From: Perkinsus marinus ATCC 50983 | Taxonomy: Eukaryota > Perkinsozoa > Perkinsida > Perkinsidae | Assembly (NCBI RefSeq): GCF_000006405.1 | Contig: NW_003217015.1 | Coordinates: forward strand, 643,678 to 707,677 | Reading direction: 5' to 3' | DNA: 64,000 bases | Program-made: the position numbers and the translations under genes | Shown here: in pieces, positions 22,514-34,845 of the stretch | Position numbering within the stretch: position 1 is the first letter of the stretch | How the letters are laid out: every line of letters starts with the position of its first letter | The notes under the pieces: generated by a model | Database searches by the model: none | The model's input: the letters and a program-made list of their open reading frames with translations, nothing else | What the model was told of the DNA's origin: nothing

Positions 22514-23897
22514 TCAACACTGGCAAGTGGGAAGCTCATTGTTGCAGTTATTAGCATAACGGTCGTGATCATGAGGGGCGATCTTCATCCCTCCTTGCGC
22601 TGTTAGCTCCTGCTGAGACTTCCCCTCGGCCTGGGCTCGACTACGCTGGTTATAAATTTCTGACCACACGATGAGATTAACTCCGGTGGAAAAGGAGCGA
22701 CACGATCACCTTGTAGGAGATTCTCGAATATGAATTTGACATTCACAGACGACACTGCAGAGGCCTCAGCGAAGAACAGACCGTTCTGCTTCGCAAACGC
22801 CGTGGCTTCCTCCGTCGTAACCTACACCAAGACGATTCCAATATGGAGCCCACACGCATTCAAAAAGGGTAAATTTTAAGACTTTCGTTTCCTACCAAAA
22901 CTCCGACAAATACCAATTCGGTGCCCTACTCCTTTACTAACTATCATCTATATGCTCGAACATAGACGATGGAAAAACGTAATCCCTTCGATAGCAGCAT
23001 CCAATGACGTAAATACTCAAACGTGCCCCTTCTTATCACCTGTCTCGTAGAAGAGTCCTTTTCTACTAGATCGATCTTGTTGCCGACTAACAGTATGACG
23101 ATATCGGGCTCAGCATTCTGCCGAAGTTCCTCCTGAGATCAATACCAAATTCAGCTTCACAGTTCCGCTGGACAAGCCCCTGTTACCATCCATTTAGAGC
23201 AGTTGAGGAAAGTGTTGCGTCTGGTAACGTCGTAGACCAATAAGGCACCCACTGCTCTGCGATAGTGTGCTGATGTTATTGCTCGATAACGCTCCTGGCC
23301 CGCTGTGTCCCTGACACGCCAGGAAAGGTGCCATGGTGACGGCAAGGAGCAGTGTGGGGATATATGCACATGGTCAAGTTGACTAGGTCAACCACATGTG
23401 TTGGTACAAATATGGAAATTGTGCGGAAAATTTGGGAAATTATCGTTAAGTTTGTACACTTCTACCTGAAGTCGCGTGTGAATTTAGTGAGAAAACCAAT
23501 CATATATATTCTCACACTAGCAGGGAGTACAACGGGCAGTCCTTCAGTAACCCCTACACGAAGGTCGCACAGGAAACGCGTACGAAAATTTGCTATAGAT
23601 TCACCCGAGTTCAAGACTCCAACCGGTGACTGGCGCGGTGCTACTACCATCACTATTTCTACTCTGCGAGATTCACAAGTCGTCAATCTGATCAGCGACC
23701 ATGTATTACCAAATCTGAGCTTTAACCGTGCCACCAACGGCAAGAGGTACCGTCCTCGTAGCGAACTCCACCCCTATTGTTGCAGTAGGGGCACGGGGTA
23801 AAGTACCCTTGATATATCGGGACAAGAGATGGGTCTTGCCAACGGTAGCATCGCCGACTAGGACGACTGAAGTGGTAACGACGCTTGCTTCTTCCAT
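22514..23897 (-). CDS. RAB11: Rab-family small GTPase, Rab11 type
   Basis: Membrane-traffic switch; Rab11 acts at recycling endosomes and the trans-Golgi. Five exons: 23897-23710, 23310-23187, 23132-23040, 22821-22710 and 22659-22514. Introns of 399, 54, 218 and 50 bp are all GT-AG and in phase, giving 220 aa. The nucleotide-binding motifs are complete: P-loop [10 protein letters not shown], effector region [33 protein letters not shown] and [14 protein letters not shown] and [20 protein letters not shown] are diagnostic of Rab11, and the hypervariable tail ends C-Q-C, a geranylgeranylation site. The start at 23897 gives [15 protein letters not shown]; an ATG at 23909 is possible. The 399-bp intron carries repeat R3. 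It sits beside Sec24, another traffic gene, in the same orientation. Confidence 0.96.
23362..23520 (-). repeat. Dispersed repeat, copy R3 (Rab11 intron)
   Basis: Read on the minus strand it ends CAACACATGTGGTTGACC, then CTTGACCATGTGCATATA. The TTGACC core looks duplicated here. It occupies the right-hand part of the 399-bp intron 23311-23709, in the same orientation as the gene. Confidence 0.7.
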
Positions 23898-23909
23898 TTC
23901 ATGGAACAT

Positions 23910-24485
23910 TGTCAGCGAAGTTATGTGCGAGTAATTCGAGGAGTGGTACGCTGATTTTTGAGCCCACAGGCCGCCTGCCCATAGTACTTTTGTAAAGATG
24001 GTCATATTCGTCGTCCATGGTAGCGCGGGAGTTGGTAGTAACAAGAAACGGAAAACGATTCACAACTGCGACAACAGCAAGATCAGGTTCATCGAATAGT
24101 AGCTCTCTATGCATTCCGTGAAGTTCACCAGCCAGTGGCGGTGTTCCTCAATGCTGAAGGAATACCTTTACTGGCGTTACCTCCCTTTTCCCTTCAGAAG
24201 ACACAACGATACCCGCCCAAGTCCCCACCCAGTAATATCGTGGTGCTAGGCTGCTAGTTTAATGCTGCTCGTTATTTGCGTTGAGAAACTGCAAGAATTG
24301 GCAAGAATGCAAGATTAGGAAATCTTGGAACTTCCAAACTGCTATCGCTCAGAGCAGTCCTTATGAAGGTAGCATGCCACCTCCATCTCATCATCGCTGG
24401 CGTCATGTGCTCTGTAGTAGCCATCGTTCTCGAAGCCCCGGCTACTGTCTTGGTGAGTCCTTTACCATAGAATAGGATTATCACG
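23910..24485. other. Divergent intergenic region
   Basis: Lies between the Rab11 start (minus) and the ankyrin gene start (plus). Only short frames are seen. It should contain both promoters, but no motif is recognisable. Confidence 0.45.
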
Positions 24486-27031
24486 ATGGGTGATCGCGAC
24501 TCTCTACGTGGTCAGATAGAGATCGATGAGATCCCGACCAGAGACTTCCGTGCCGACTTGGCGAGTGCTATTAGGCAGAATAGGAGCACAAATTATGTCA
24601 AGGGTAGAGCCAATGACGATGCCTTGGCTGCACACGGGTGCTTATTCAGAAATCCTCCAAGAATGGTCGTTGACAAGTTCAACTCTATCAGCAATAGGGG
24701 ACGGGCTGGGCTTACCCCGTGATATTTCCAACACGGGTGGCACCCTCGACCTCAACAGTGAAGATGCTTCCACTGGTCTGACTGCCATTCAAGAGGCTGC
24801 GGCAATGGGGCAGAGGGATACGGTGAGCTGGAATGGTTCCCGACTTTGATCGGGAGCTCTGCCTCGGGTGTGCTGATGAAGGAGAATTTTCTTCTTGTCA
24901 CTTTTACTGCGGCCTTCTGCTACGGCATCTAGCAGTCCCTTTTACTTCGCCTCGCCTGTGGTCAGGTTCGATTGCTTCTGCAGTATCCTGGCGTTGATAT
25001 CGATGCTCGGACGGCGAGCGGGGAGACAGCTGCGTACATGGTCATACCACACCGCTGTGACATCCTACCACTACTTGTTGATGCTGGTGCTAGTCCAGTC
25101 GAAGGTTGGAGGTAGGTGACTTCGTCTAACCTGTGAAGATCATAGGGATGCTTGCTACGCTCAGGTGGCGGAAGTCCCCTTTAGAGAAAGCAGTGGAGCA
25201 TGGCGCCTTAGACTGTCTACAGCTGCTCTCACGAAGGAGTACACAGTTCATCAACGATGCTGACGAGTTAACCGAGATGATCTGGGAGCCCGAGATTGGG
25301 TCAACTCTGTCTCACGACGGGTAGTAAATCGACTGATATCAACTACTCTGTGTGGTGCTGCAATGTCATTATCAGCTACGTGGAATTCAAAGTTAATGTG
25401 ATGCGGAAAGCTAGCGGGCCGAGTACTATAGAAAGCAAGAAGCGTGAGTTGTGCTCGACCACCCAGGGAGTGTTTCGACCAACTCCATCAGGTTTGGCTG
25501 TACTACGTTACTTACACTTTGTTAATTTCGACTCATTTGCCGTGGACTTCACCTGGGGGGTCCTCATCACGGTAATGTGTCTATCTTGCTTCGGTCTCTG
25601 CTGCTTCCTCCTCTATCACTTGGTCGTATGGGGACCACTCGATAGGAGGAGGCCTTTCGACGTGTGGTGTCTTTTGGGCCTGGGAGATCCTCTCGAGTAA
25701 GCGTTCAATCATTCACGAGGACGTCTACTTGTGTTCGCCCTTTAGTGTTAGTCTCAACAGCTCTAGAGCTGCACTTCTGCCTGACAGCGCACCGTCAACA
25801 GCCCGGCACAAACCCAGGATAGGGTTGGAGGAGGCACAGTCTGGCGAGATGAGCTTGAGTTCCCTTTGCACTGTGGCTACCATGAAGAACATCACTTGGC
25901 TGAACATCTTTGTGAGTTGGCAGGGGTCAGAAGAGTCTAGTGAGTCACTACGTCTGAGATCATCATCGAGTAGTTGGACTAAGAGCACGCGGTGCATGCA
26001 GGTGAAAATTCCGAGTGTTTATGTTCCTCCAGGAGACATGGACGACTTCTTTTCTCCTCACGAGAGTAAGTCTGGCGTGCGCGAGGATCTCCACAATGGG
26101 GATCACTCGCTGACTATGCCATGATTTTCATATGGGTTCGTGCGAAGAGCCATTCGGTGGTTGATAAACTCTCTTCAGCTTTACAAGACCGCCTTGATAA
26201 CATCGAGGATCGTCGGATGTTGGTCCGAGTGATCCACTATATGGAGGTGGTACTACGGTGTAGTGCACTGATAGGATCAGTTGTATGGGTGAGGCAGTGT
26301 CCCTGGACAGTGGTGATGGAGCCCTATGGTGCTCAGATGGGCTGTATTACTGATCGACCGGCCCTTGCGGCATTTTTGGTCGCAGCGGCCGGTATACGGA
26401 TCTTGGTCACCTTCTGTCTGGCGAGCCAGTGAGTCTAGGTGTGCCCGTATGAGTTGAGATAGCCTGTTGTCGCAGGTCTAGTGAGGCACACCTCCTCGCA
26501 GCATTCGGTCGAGGCAGGGAGAAGTCGATTGAGAGTGATATACGGCTCGTGATAGAGTCTTTGGAGGACGTGGAGGAAGCAACCCTATTATCATCAGCAT
26601 TAGCAGCTAGGGAGAAGGTGCGGTATCAGCACACTTAGGGTATTCCTATCACGGCTTACTACTCAGGCTCGGACCTGGCTCATGGCGTTCTACTCCCGAG
26701 GGTACTGCTATCCGAGGCATTTGTCGCTCCTGCTACCTCTGGTTGTGGTCCTTATAGCCTCAGTGATTGCAGTGAGTGGCCGATGCTCTGTTGTGGTCAC
26801 GGTGGAGCTGTTATCAGGTAGCATTCTCTGTTCACGGCCAGGGGCTCAGTCTTGGTATATTTCCTGCAGTGTGAGTGGATATGTCCAGTGATTTGTATCG
26901 ACTCGCCCATGTATAGGTATAGAACCAGTGAATCCCCAGTGGTTATCTTTGGTCGGGCTGGCACTCTAGTGCGCTACTCGGCGGTCTGGATGGAAACTCT
27001 ATTCATTATCGTTGCCGCTGAAATCCTGTAA
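24486..27031 (+). CDS. Ankyrin-repeat protein with several membrane segments
   Basis: The N-terminal half has ankyrin repeats: GLTAIQEAAAMGQRDT joins VRLLLQYPGVDIDARTASGE through the intron 24823-24965, then AYMVIPHRCDILPLLVDAGA and SPLEKAVEHGALDCLQLL follow. Downstream exons contain hydrophobic helices: VLITVMCLSCFGLCCFLLYH (about 25560), PALAAFLVAAAGIRILVTF (about 26365) and LLLPLVVVLIASVIA (about 26715). Further charged and hydrophobic exons end IIVAAEIL at 27029-27031 (TAA). GT-AG introns of 46-49 bp join the last five exons in frame. Ankyrin repeats presumably bind a partner protein in the cytosol. No DHHC motif, channel pore or enzyme motif is seen, so the role is unknown. Start at 24486 and the middle exons are less certain. 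Confidence 0.6.
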
Positions 27032-27190
27032 GGGCCAGTGATCCTTGCTGTACAATGTGATATGATGCTATCGAACTCCATTGCCTTCATCGTCGAACAC
27101 AATTAATAATGCTGACAATATCATTACTAATAGTAGTCTATTCGATTCAACCCATACGGCTTATAGAAACTGAACAGCTTCGTTGCTAGA

Positions 27191-28650
27191 GTGATCCGAT
27201 GCATTGGTAGGTTCAACATCTGCAGCAGTTTTGTTGTGGGCATAGCGGCGGTACAGGCCCGCCTGGACGGCCAGAGGTCAGTTGGTGTGCTTTTGGGGAG
27301 GGTGGGAATAGCAGTCAGGTATTTCCGCGATACTTTCTCCTTCACGAGGAGTCAGCCTGTAGAGGTGGATGGACACTGCAAAGGTACTCGTGTCATTGTT
27401 ACAGGACCTATCTGTATGCTTTGCAGTTTGTGTTGCTTTCGTCGACCAAGTCTCGGCCGATCAGTGGAGACTGCTGCGGTGTCCACTGGGCTATATCTAC
27501 TTGATGTGGCTGGTGGGCAACCCGCGTCCCTTTCAATGGTACCCTCGTGTGTTCAGGTGACCCTTAGCGCCGCGACCGCATTCAACTCGGCACTGGCTTG
27601 TGAAGAGCTTCCTCTGATCTTGCACTACTATACTAATAGCGTCGCTATGTGCCTATGGTGGGCGTTGCCAGTGACAATAGGTGCGCCAGCGTGGCTGATT
27701 CGTGTGTGAGGCTGGTGATAGGTGCACTGTGGCTTTTGGGTACTGCAGCGCAGTCGAACGCCCTCTCGTCGCGGCAGGGTGACCAAGGGCAGCTCTGTCT
27801 CCCCGTGATGGGCATCGTGACGTGGCCGATGACGATATTGTCGTTTTTGATAGCGACTTCAAGCTATGGGCTTCAGATTTATATACTCTATTTTACTACC
27901 ATCGGAAAAGAGATGGTTTTACTCTAGTTGTGATTCACACTTCCGTCGTCGCTAATGCGCGACGATCCGGCAATCCGGACAAGGTTGTTCACCATGATAC
28001 TTACATGGCCGTTGTTGTTGAGAGGAGTTGTGTTAGAACAGTATGTGATGGTACTGCTCGCAGCGATCGGGTCATTTGATGTAATCAGACTGCAGCAGCC
28101 TCATTGTGATGGAGTGACCAGTGATTGATGTCTCCACTCAATAGCGAATGATTTAGGGTGTAGGTCATTCGAGATGGGGCACTAACGTGTTGATTTGTTC
28201 GCGGACTGTTGGCTCTAATTGCCTACAAGTTCTACACGATCCATCAGGGTCAGTTGGTTGTTGATCGTTTGTCGTTTGAGTATAGGATTCTGACTCCTAT
28301 CTCGCGGAAATACATTCGTCGAGAACTAAGAATGTGCGTCAGTCGTGACCTTCATCATGTCACCATCATTTATATCTTAAAGGTCCTCCCGCTGTCGGTG
28401 GCTCTCACAGTGAGCGTGGGCGCAGTACCTTGAGACCAGGGTGACATCGATAAAGGACATTCCTTGGTGGGACTTCTCCAGAATGCTCGCCTGGTTGCGT
28501 CTGCCGCTTCTGAGTTTCTTATGAGGCGAATGAACTCACTGGATGACATGACTGTAAGCTGACCTGAGGTAGCTTTTCCACGCCACTTGTTGGCGGCTTC
28601 GGTCCACTCGAGGATCAGGAACAAAGTCTACTCTAACCGAGGTTTGGTGG
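27191..28650 (+). CDS. Unidentified multi-exon gene
   Basis: Plus-strand coding-like frames in series: 27191 onward (FVVGIAAVQARLDGQ), then after a GT-AG intron of 43 bp VCVAFVDQVSADQWRLLRCP and MWLVGNPRPFQWYPRVFR, then RRYVPMVGVASDNRCASVAD. Around 27800-28060 there is KLWASDLYTLFYYHRKRDGF. Around 28210-28340 there is RLSFEYRILTPISRKYIRRE, and at 28445-28555 SLVGLLQNARLVASAASEFL. I recognise no family. Several candidate introns have GT-AG ends, but the middle joins are not certain, and the 5' end could belong to the ankyrin gene. Confidence 0.35.
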
Positions 28651-29184
28651 AAGATGCTAATTTTCAAGAGAACAATTGCATGTGAGTATCACGTGGATAT
28701 CCTCGAGCATGTCTCAAATCACGATTACCTCATCTCCGAAGTCGTTTTTTGTTTGTGTTCACGATGGACTCTTGAACGCACCAAGGGGTCGAATAAGCAA
28801 AGCTTGGTATTTCAGCTCGGAGTGCTCCAGTTGTCCAGGAGTTACAGATTCGCACTAAATTGAACTTAGAAAATTTTGCATGAAAAGGGTATGTCTCGTA
28901 TTCAATGATAAATCGCGATGAACTTACTTTGCTGCCTCCTTCCGAAAAATCAAGCGCAGATACTATTTATTCAAGGCTAATGAGGGAGCGATGAGATGGA
29001 CGATTGTTAGAAGGACTCCATCATGTTCCCTACACTCAGTTTACTGTATAATATGGCCCCCATGTCAACGACTAGGAACTCAAAACAGCCGTGAATTCGA
29101 GAGTCGTTCCTCCATTCATTAGTTCACGGTCTTTTCGAAAACTTGGAGTCGCGAAAATAACAGTCGATGGAATTCGACATAATT

Positions 29185-30168
29185 TTACTTGTAGAGGACG
29201 GGGATCAGCGCCTCACTATGCTCATAGTACTCGCATCCCTGAGAGATGCACTTACAATGCAGTTAACGTATACTCTGGGAATCCCCACTTGATCGGGAGT
29301 GACAGGGAAGATGCGAATGGGCTTGATACCGGCATCGTTGAATCCACATGCACGAACATGTGGTAGCTGTGTCTTTTCCCAGAGCTCTTGCCAAGATTCG
29401 TACTCACCTACGATGAAACTCTGTACAACAGCACCATTTGGTGATATATGTATACCTTTCAATACACCAATAGACGTCAGATTGCAGTAGGTGAGAACTC
29501 CTCCGGGTTTGAGCACTCTGTAGGCCTAAAACGGTTGAAGGTCGCATGGGAGTTATTGGGATCGTCAACCTCCTTAATGAACTTGAATTGATGTGTATGT
29601 TGCTCATCTTTATCATGGGGATAAGTGTCGTAGAGGACGCCGTCGATACTGTTGTCAGGTAGCGTCGCAACAACCTCACGGGCGAGGCCCAGCATAGGTG
29701 TTACTTTATGTGGGGCCTTCGATGCGAATGCCTGAGTGACAAGAGATAGACCACTACCCGCATCACGACGATTATATACCTCTAACCGCTTGAAAACATC
29801 CTTATTGGCTTCTATGATGATATGCTCATCGATGTCATGCTTCTGTACAGCACTTGCCGACAGTCCGAGCCCGAAACCAAGCTCGAGGACTCTGCCACCG
29901 TTAGAAGTAGCTATCTCCGCGAGGGCGTCCATGTACGGCGCCTAGGGAATCGACCACAAACCATTGACATACTCAGAAGGATAATGAAGATGCTCGCCGT
30001 AGACTTGGGGGAAGGTTCTCTCAGACTCACCTCCCACTTTTGCATAACGGGATGACCATCGATGTCAAGTCTGTCACCATCGAACTCCTCATGTATGTCG
30101 CCCCACTGTTGAGCGTCACTCGTCTCGTTCAAACCATCGTAGCCTGTATGTGGCAAGGGCGGCGACAT
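29185..30168 (-). CDS. GAMT: Guanidinoacetate N-methyltransferase
   Basis: Methylates guanidinoacetate with S-adenosylmethionine to give creatine. Five exons: 30168-30031, 29941-29570, 29525-29456, 29407-29289 and 29238-29185. GT-AG introns of 89, 44, 48 and 50 bp join in phase, giving 250 aa, close to animal GAMT (about 236). Matches to GAMT run through the whole length: GHPVMQKWEAPYMDALAE, the SAM-binding loop GGRVLELGFGLGLSASAVQ, DEHIIIEAN, the signature DGVLYDTYPHD with HTHQFKFIK, and RVLKPGGVLTYCNLTS. The C terminus is CEYYEHSEALIPVL. The Asp of YDTYP (binding the guanidino group in this family) is kept. The start at 30168 gives an acidic leader of normal size. It is divergent from the kinesin gene. 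Confidence 0.95.
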
Positions 30169-31167
30169 GTTGAATGAACGAAGGCCTCGCTGGAGAGGAA
30201 AACAGTGGAAAGTGTGAAGGGAATATGACCACTTAGGAGGGTGAACTGTAGACCATCACTGATCGTACTCACAACAATGAGGTGTCTACGAACCCCTGCC
30301 AGCAGTCACAATACGAGCGATTGAGTGCCCCTTACTAGATGGGAATACTACTAGTCATAAGAACTAGCAACCAGTGTAAGACAGTAGGAACATGTGTGAG
30401 CGCTACCATCAGGAGCATCGATCACGTAGGAAGCTGTGCGAGTAAGATAGTCCGGTTGCCATCACGATGGAGCAAGTCACTCAACGTGAGGCGAATCACG
30501 CCAGTGGTTACCAAAGATGCTTACGCACTTGGTAGAATATTTGTGTATGCGTGCGAAGATGTTGTGTAGTTCGAAGCGTTAATGAGTGAATCCTTCTGGG
30601 ATGTCCACTCGATGAGTTCTTCACTGTCGATCCGATATGGCAGCCCACAATCACGGGATGATTAACACGGTGCTGAGGTTATACCCGAGTTTCGAATTCA
30701 GTTGATTGACGGAAAATCGAAACTCAAATAAGCTGCTCGTGACTTGAAGTATCTGGCTTCGACAATCGAACTTCATTCCACGGGTTGCATAAAAAGCCCA
30801 TTCGGTCAACGCACCGGCCCTCATAAACGTTCGCTCCCATGAGCTACATGGATCCATTTTCGAGCCATAACTCCTAGCGACGCAGGGTCAGCGATGTATC
30901 GGCCGCAAGGAAGCTTCTCAGAATTTTCCTTGATTGGTGGTCTCGTAAACCTCCCATCAGCCAAGCACACACATTGCTGTTATATCGAATGCCTTCGTCA
31001 CCGTCAGAGGCCAAAGGACGGCCATATATTCGACGAAGTCGGGGGGACGGATCTAGTCCGGACAGCGTGACACTCGCGCCACCTGCTTCGGTATGTCACG
31101 GTGAGGTCGTCACACATCTGGCTGAGGCACTGTACGTCCAGTGGTGTCTCAATCATGTCCTTCGTAG
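30169..31167. other. Divergent intergenic region between GAMT and kinesin
   Basis: About 1 kb between two genes that start back to back. A minus-strand frame at 30857-30651 (68 codons) is open but matches nothing. No repeat or RNA gene is seen. Confidence 0.45.
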
Positions 31168-34100
31168 ATGCCTGCAGCTCGCCCTGTCGTTTCACGTGAC
31201 CAGTTGCTCGTCGACCTCGGATTCTCTGGAGAACCCGCAACCGCCAGCCTTATCAGTAATGATCCTGAACTCTCGCTTGCTCGAGGGGATGAACCATCGG
31301 CTATTCTAACCCGGTAAGCTGTGTTAAAGTTGACGAGCTACTGAAAGCCTAACAGATACCGCGCTCTAGAGAGGAAACTACGCAAAAAGGAAGAGGATCT
31401 GGAGAGATTGAAAGTTGACAATACTTGCCTCCGCAAGGAGCTGGTGAGCATGCGGCAAGGCTCAACTTCTTCGACACCACAGAATGCGGACAATCGTGCG
31501 CTGGTGAAGACACAGATGAAACTCCTCAAGTAAAGACAGTCTCATCATCGACGAATAACGGAGTCCACCAGTTGATACTAGAAGTGGCGCTTCTGCGTCA
31601 GGCGAGAGATTACGTCGCAAAGACAAACACTCGCTGAATACAAACGGAAGGAAGAGTGGATGAAAAAGTGCCTGACCTGGTCGGATCGCTCTCATGACAC
31701 AAACCTATCTCCCCTCGCTTCCGGATCATGTAGGTATACTAGAGCCTCTAGTACGCACCTTCCGAAAGAGCTTGCACGAGTACCACCACCCAAAGAAGAC
31801 GAGATGTCTTTACGCGCAGCTGAGGTGACTGGGATGGACTCAAGAGTTCACAATTCTGAACGGTTCGGTATACGTATAACGAAGAGCTCTTAACGATTCC
31901 ATCGGATGTGATGAGCGCGACTTGGACGTTCCTTTTCGAGGTGGATGAGGAGGTCTTAGAGATCGAACGAATCTGCCGCGAAAGGATAGCACGAAGGACG
32001 CAGTCGCAATCTTCCGAGCAGCACGCGTCATCTGTGGGAGATGAACAGAAGACTAAGATGGATGTTAAAGAGGACCAAGTGGTTTCCGATGATGTCCGTT
32101 GGGAACTCTGGCCTTGCTCAGCAACTCATCCTTGCAAGATGTGATCGCGTACCGAACATAATGCTAGCCGTTTATTGAATGATAGCTCTTGACCATAGGC
32201 GAGCAACAAAGCAGATGATCTACTCCTGACACAATTGCCCGATGCTGCTATCATTGCTCATGACATGACATTGAATAGTCGGTCATCGCAGTTCAGTCAT
32301 CAAAATATAAGTCGTCCTACGAAAAGCCAAACCTCTCAGAGGCGAACGCAGCACTCGGAGACTGGAAGAGGTAGCCAAGCTGAAGATGAGGGAACGCGAG
32401 AACATCTCCGGAAGCTGACGGAGAAGTACAAAGTGGGTAGGGATTGACGAACGGTGGCCATTTAATCTTCTCCAAGGACAAGAGAGTCGTCGTATGGTAT
32501 ACCTTCGTTCTTGCAGACTCTTCGAAAGCTGTACGACAAAGCTCGGGGCAACTTGGAAAGGTCGTCGGCTGACTCCAGCCGTGTAGGGTCGGGTGGAAAA
32601 CAAACACTCGTGACTGACTTCACAGCGAAAACGAAATCGGACCTCCAGGTGGGACTAGGGCTCACACAGCCTGGCAAGCACATCCTGCTCCGAATAGGAT
32701 CACTGCGAAGTATGTTCCGCTCAGGAATTGCGGGAACTTGTCGTGAACGAGTTGCGCAAATGCTACGGACTGTTAGAAGAGCGATCCAGGAGAATGGAAA
32801 CGGCGGCCGACGACCGAGTGAGTACATACGTTGACTCAGGGTCTACTGATCGACATAACCTACGTCGTGCTGTATTTATTCTTGGAAGCTCGCTCCGTTG
32901 CTAAGGGCTTGACTTGGAGTTTTCGGGCGACGTTCGATTCCTCGTAAAGTAGGTAAAACGACTTCTGCTGAAGCTTGCGGAAGAGACAAAGAAGAGGCGG
33001 GAGCTGCATAACATAGTCCAAGAGCTACGAGGGAATATTAGAGTCTTTGTTCGTGTAGGACAAAAATCCTGGATGAGAAATTGCTCTCAGGAGCTCCCAG
33101 GTTCGTCCTCTGCTCGAGAAAGAGCGAGCGGAGGGCTACTGTGTTGAGTTTCCTGATGTCAACACCATACAAATCTTCAGTCGAGAACTTCAAACAGCAA
33201 AGAAATGGGAATTCGATAGAGTGTTCAACGACAAGGCGGGCCAGGTGGAACACTGGAGCTCGTTTACACATTAGAGAGCATCTGCCGCCCCCGCCTGATC
33301 GATACATTAGTAGTTGTGAAGTCCAGTGTCAGGCGGACGTATTCTCCGAGCTACAACCCCTCATCATCTCTGCTCTTGACGGGTATAACGTGTGCATATT
33401 TGCTTACGGCCAAACGGGTAGCGGGAAGACTCATACGATGCAAGTAGGCGTATCGTGCCCCTAGTAGATATTCACTGCTCTTTGCATTCAATGCTGTTGT
33501 TTTTATGTGTACTAATAGTAGACTCGCCTTTACCCTTCAGGGGACTTCGAATGAAGCCGGAGTGTACCACCGAACTCTGAAGGAGCTGTTTGAGGTGATT
33601 TGCCACTTGCGATCAATAGTGGAAACGGAGCATCTCCCAGGGCATTGAGGCTCGCCGTGGAGGATGGTCGTATCGGTTGACAGCCTCGGTCGTAGAGATC
33701 TACAATGAAGAGATCCGTGATCTACTAGTAGACCGGAGCTCAGGGAATATCGCCAAACCCAGGGTGGGTCCTTCAGCTCTCGATTGTGGACCGTGATTCG
33801 TAGTGGTGACCAAACGCTACAACCAGCCATGAATGTTATTTGAAATAACTTATTTCCATTCCTGTTTTCAATGTTGATGACTGACAAATATTTGCTTATG
33901 AGCTTGGCCCGATTCGAACGGACAACCGTCTGATCTGGAGTCAGATGCTCTACCGTTGAGCCACAAGCCCAATTGAACTCGTTATGCATCAAACATTGCG
34001 ACCCCCATGCTGTTGAGCTTGGCAGGTTCAGCTGACTTCCACTGACGGGGTTCCCACAAGTCACGTTCCCGGGCTCACATGGCTGCCAGTTCTCTCTCCA

Positions 34101-34845
34101 AACGATGTACACTCGATGCTTGAGAAAGGTGTATCTCCCTGTTGGGCTCCATTAGGGAATACCCGTGTGTCAGGTTGGGAGGCCAGAGCTGTCGGATCAA
34201 CCAATATCAACGAGCAGTCGTCCAGGTCACATCTGATAGTGTCATTGAAAGCTGAGATTGTAACACCTGGAGGAGATCGGTTGACGTCTAAAATAAACCT
34301 TGTTGATCTTGCTGGGAGCGAACGTTTGCGGAAGAGTGGTAAGTTCGGTCAGTTCGGGCTCGAGAGCTCAATAGCTCTTAGGGCTGGGGACCTTGTTCAC
34401 AGCAATGAGCTTCCAATTATTAGTTATGTATTTCTCTGGCGAGTTTCAGCCTGTAGGTGCGGTCGGTCAGCGGCAGAAGGAAGCCGTCGCCATCAACAAG
34501 TCACTTAGCGCCCTTGGGGACGTGATCTGTGCACGGGTGACGAAGAGCCAACATGTACCCTACAGGTCGCGTGAGTTGTATCATCCCCCACAGAGTATCG
34601 ATTGTTGTTAGGAATTCCGTGCTGACATCCATTCTAAGTGAGAGCCTTGGGGGTGACTCGAAGACGGTGATGCTCCTACAGATCAACCCAGCCGTGGTAT
34701 GCAGAGCAGTGGTCTGTCGTTGGCTGGAAGCCTCTCTAATCAGAACTCCTATGATGAGTCCAGTAATTCCCTGAGCTTCGGTTCCCGAGTTAGTGCAGTC
34801 GAGATGAAAGTTATAGATCCACGGAAGAAGATGACGAGCTCATGA
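31168..34845 (+). CDS. Kinesin with C-terminal motor (kinesin-14 type)
   Basis: Minus-end-type microtubule motor, usually acting in the spindle. A start at 31168 ([20 protein letters not shown]) leads into coiled-coil exons ([20 protein letters not shown] at 31351; RLEELTEKYK about 32360-32435). The neck motif [20 protein letters not shown] (about 32980-33055) marks the kinesin-14 class, with the motor after the coil. Motor motifs: [32 protein letters not shown] (P-loop), [22 protein letters not shown] (switch I), LVDLAGSER (switch II), [11 protein letters not shown] and [20 protein letters not shown]. It ends at 34845. Motor introns: 33444-33540, 33595-33640, 33764-34025, 34129-34173, 34339-34456, 34566-34611 and 34694-34743, all GT-AG. 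The 262-bp intron holds an antisense tRNA-Trp. Coil exons are only partly resolved. Confidence 0.92.
33899..33970 (-). tRNA. tRNA-Trp(CCA), nested in a kinesin intron
   Basis: On the minus strand it starts GGGCTTGTGGCTCAACGGTA. The anticodon stem-loop is TCTGA CTCCAGA TCAGA (anticodon CCA) and the T arm is GTCCG TTCGAAT CGGGC. Acceptor GGGCTTG pairs with CAAGCTC (one G-T), and the discriminator is A. There is no tRNA intron. It lies wholly inside the 33764-34025 intron of the kinesin gene, on the opposite strand. Confidence 0.96.

Noticed and set aside
32341-32440. Apparent frameshift in the kinesin coiled coil ([12 protein letters not shown] versus [11 protein letters not shown])
   Set aside because: A canonical 44-bp GT-AG intron joins RLEE to LTEKYK in frame, so no frameshift is needed.
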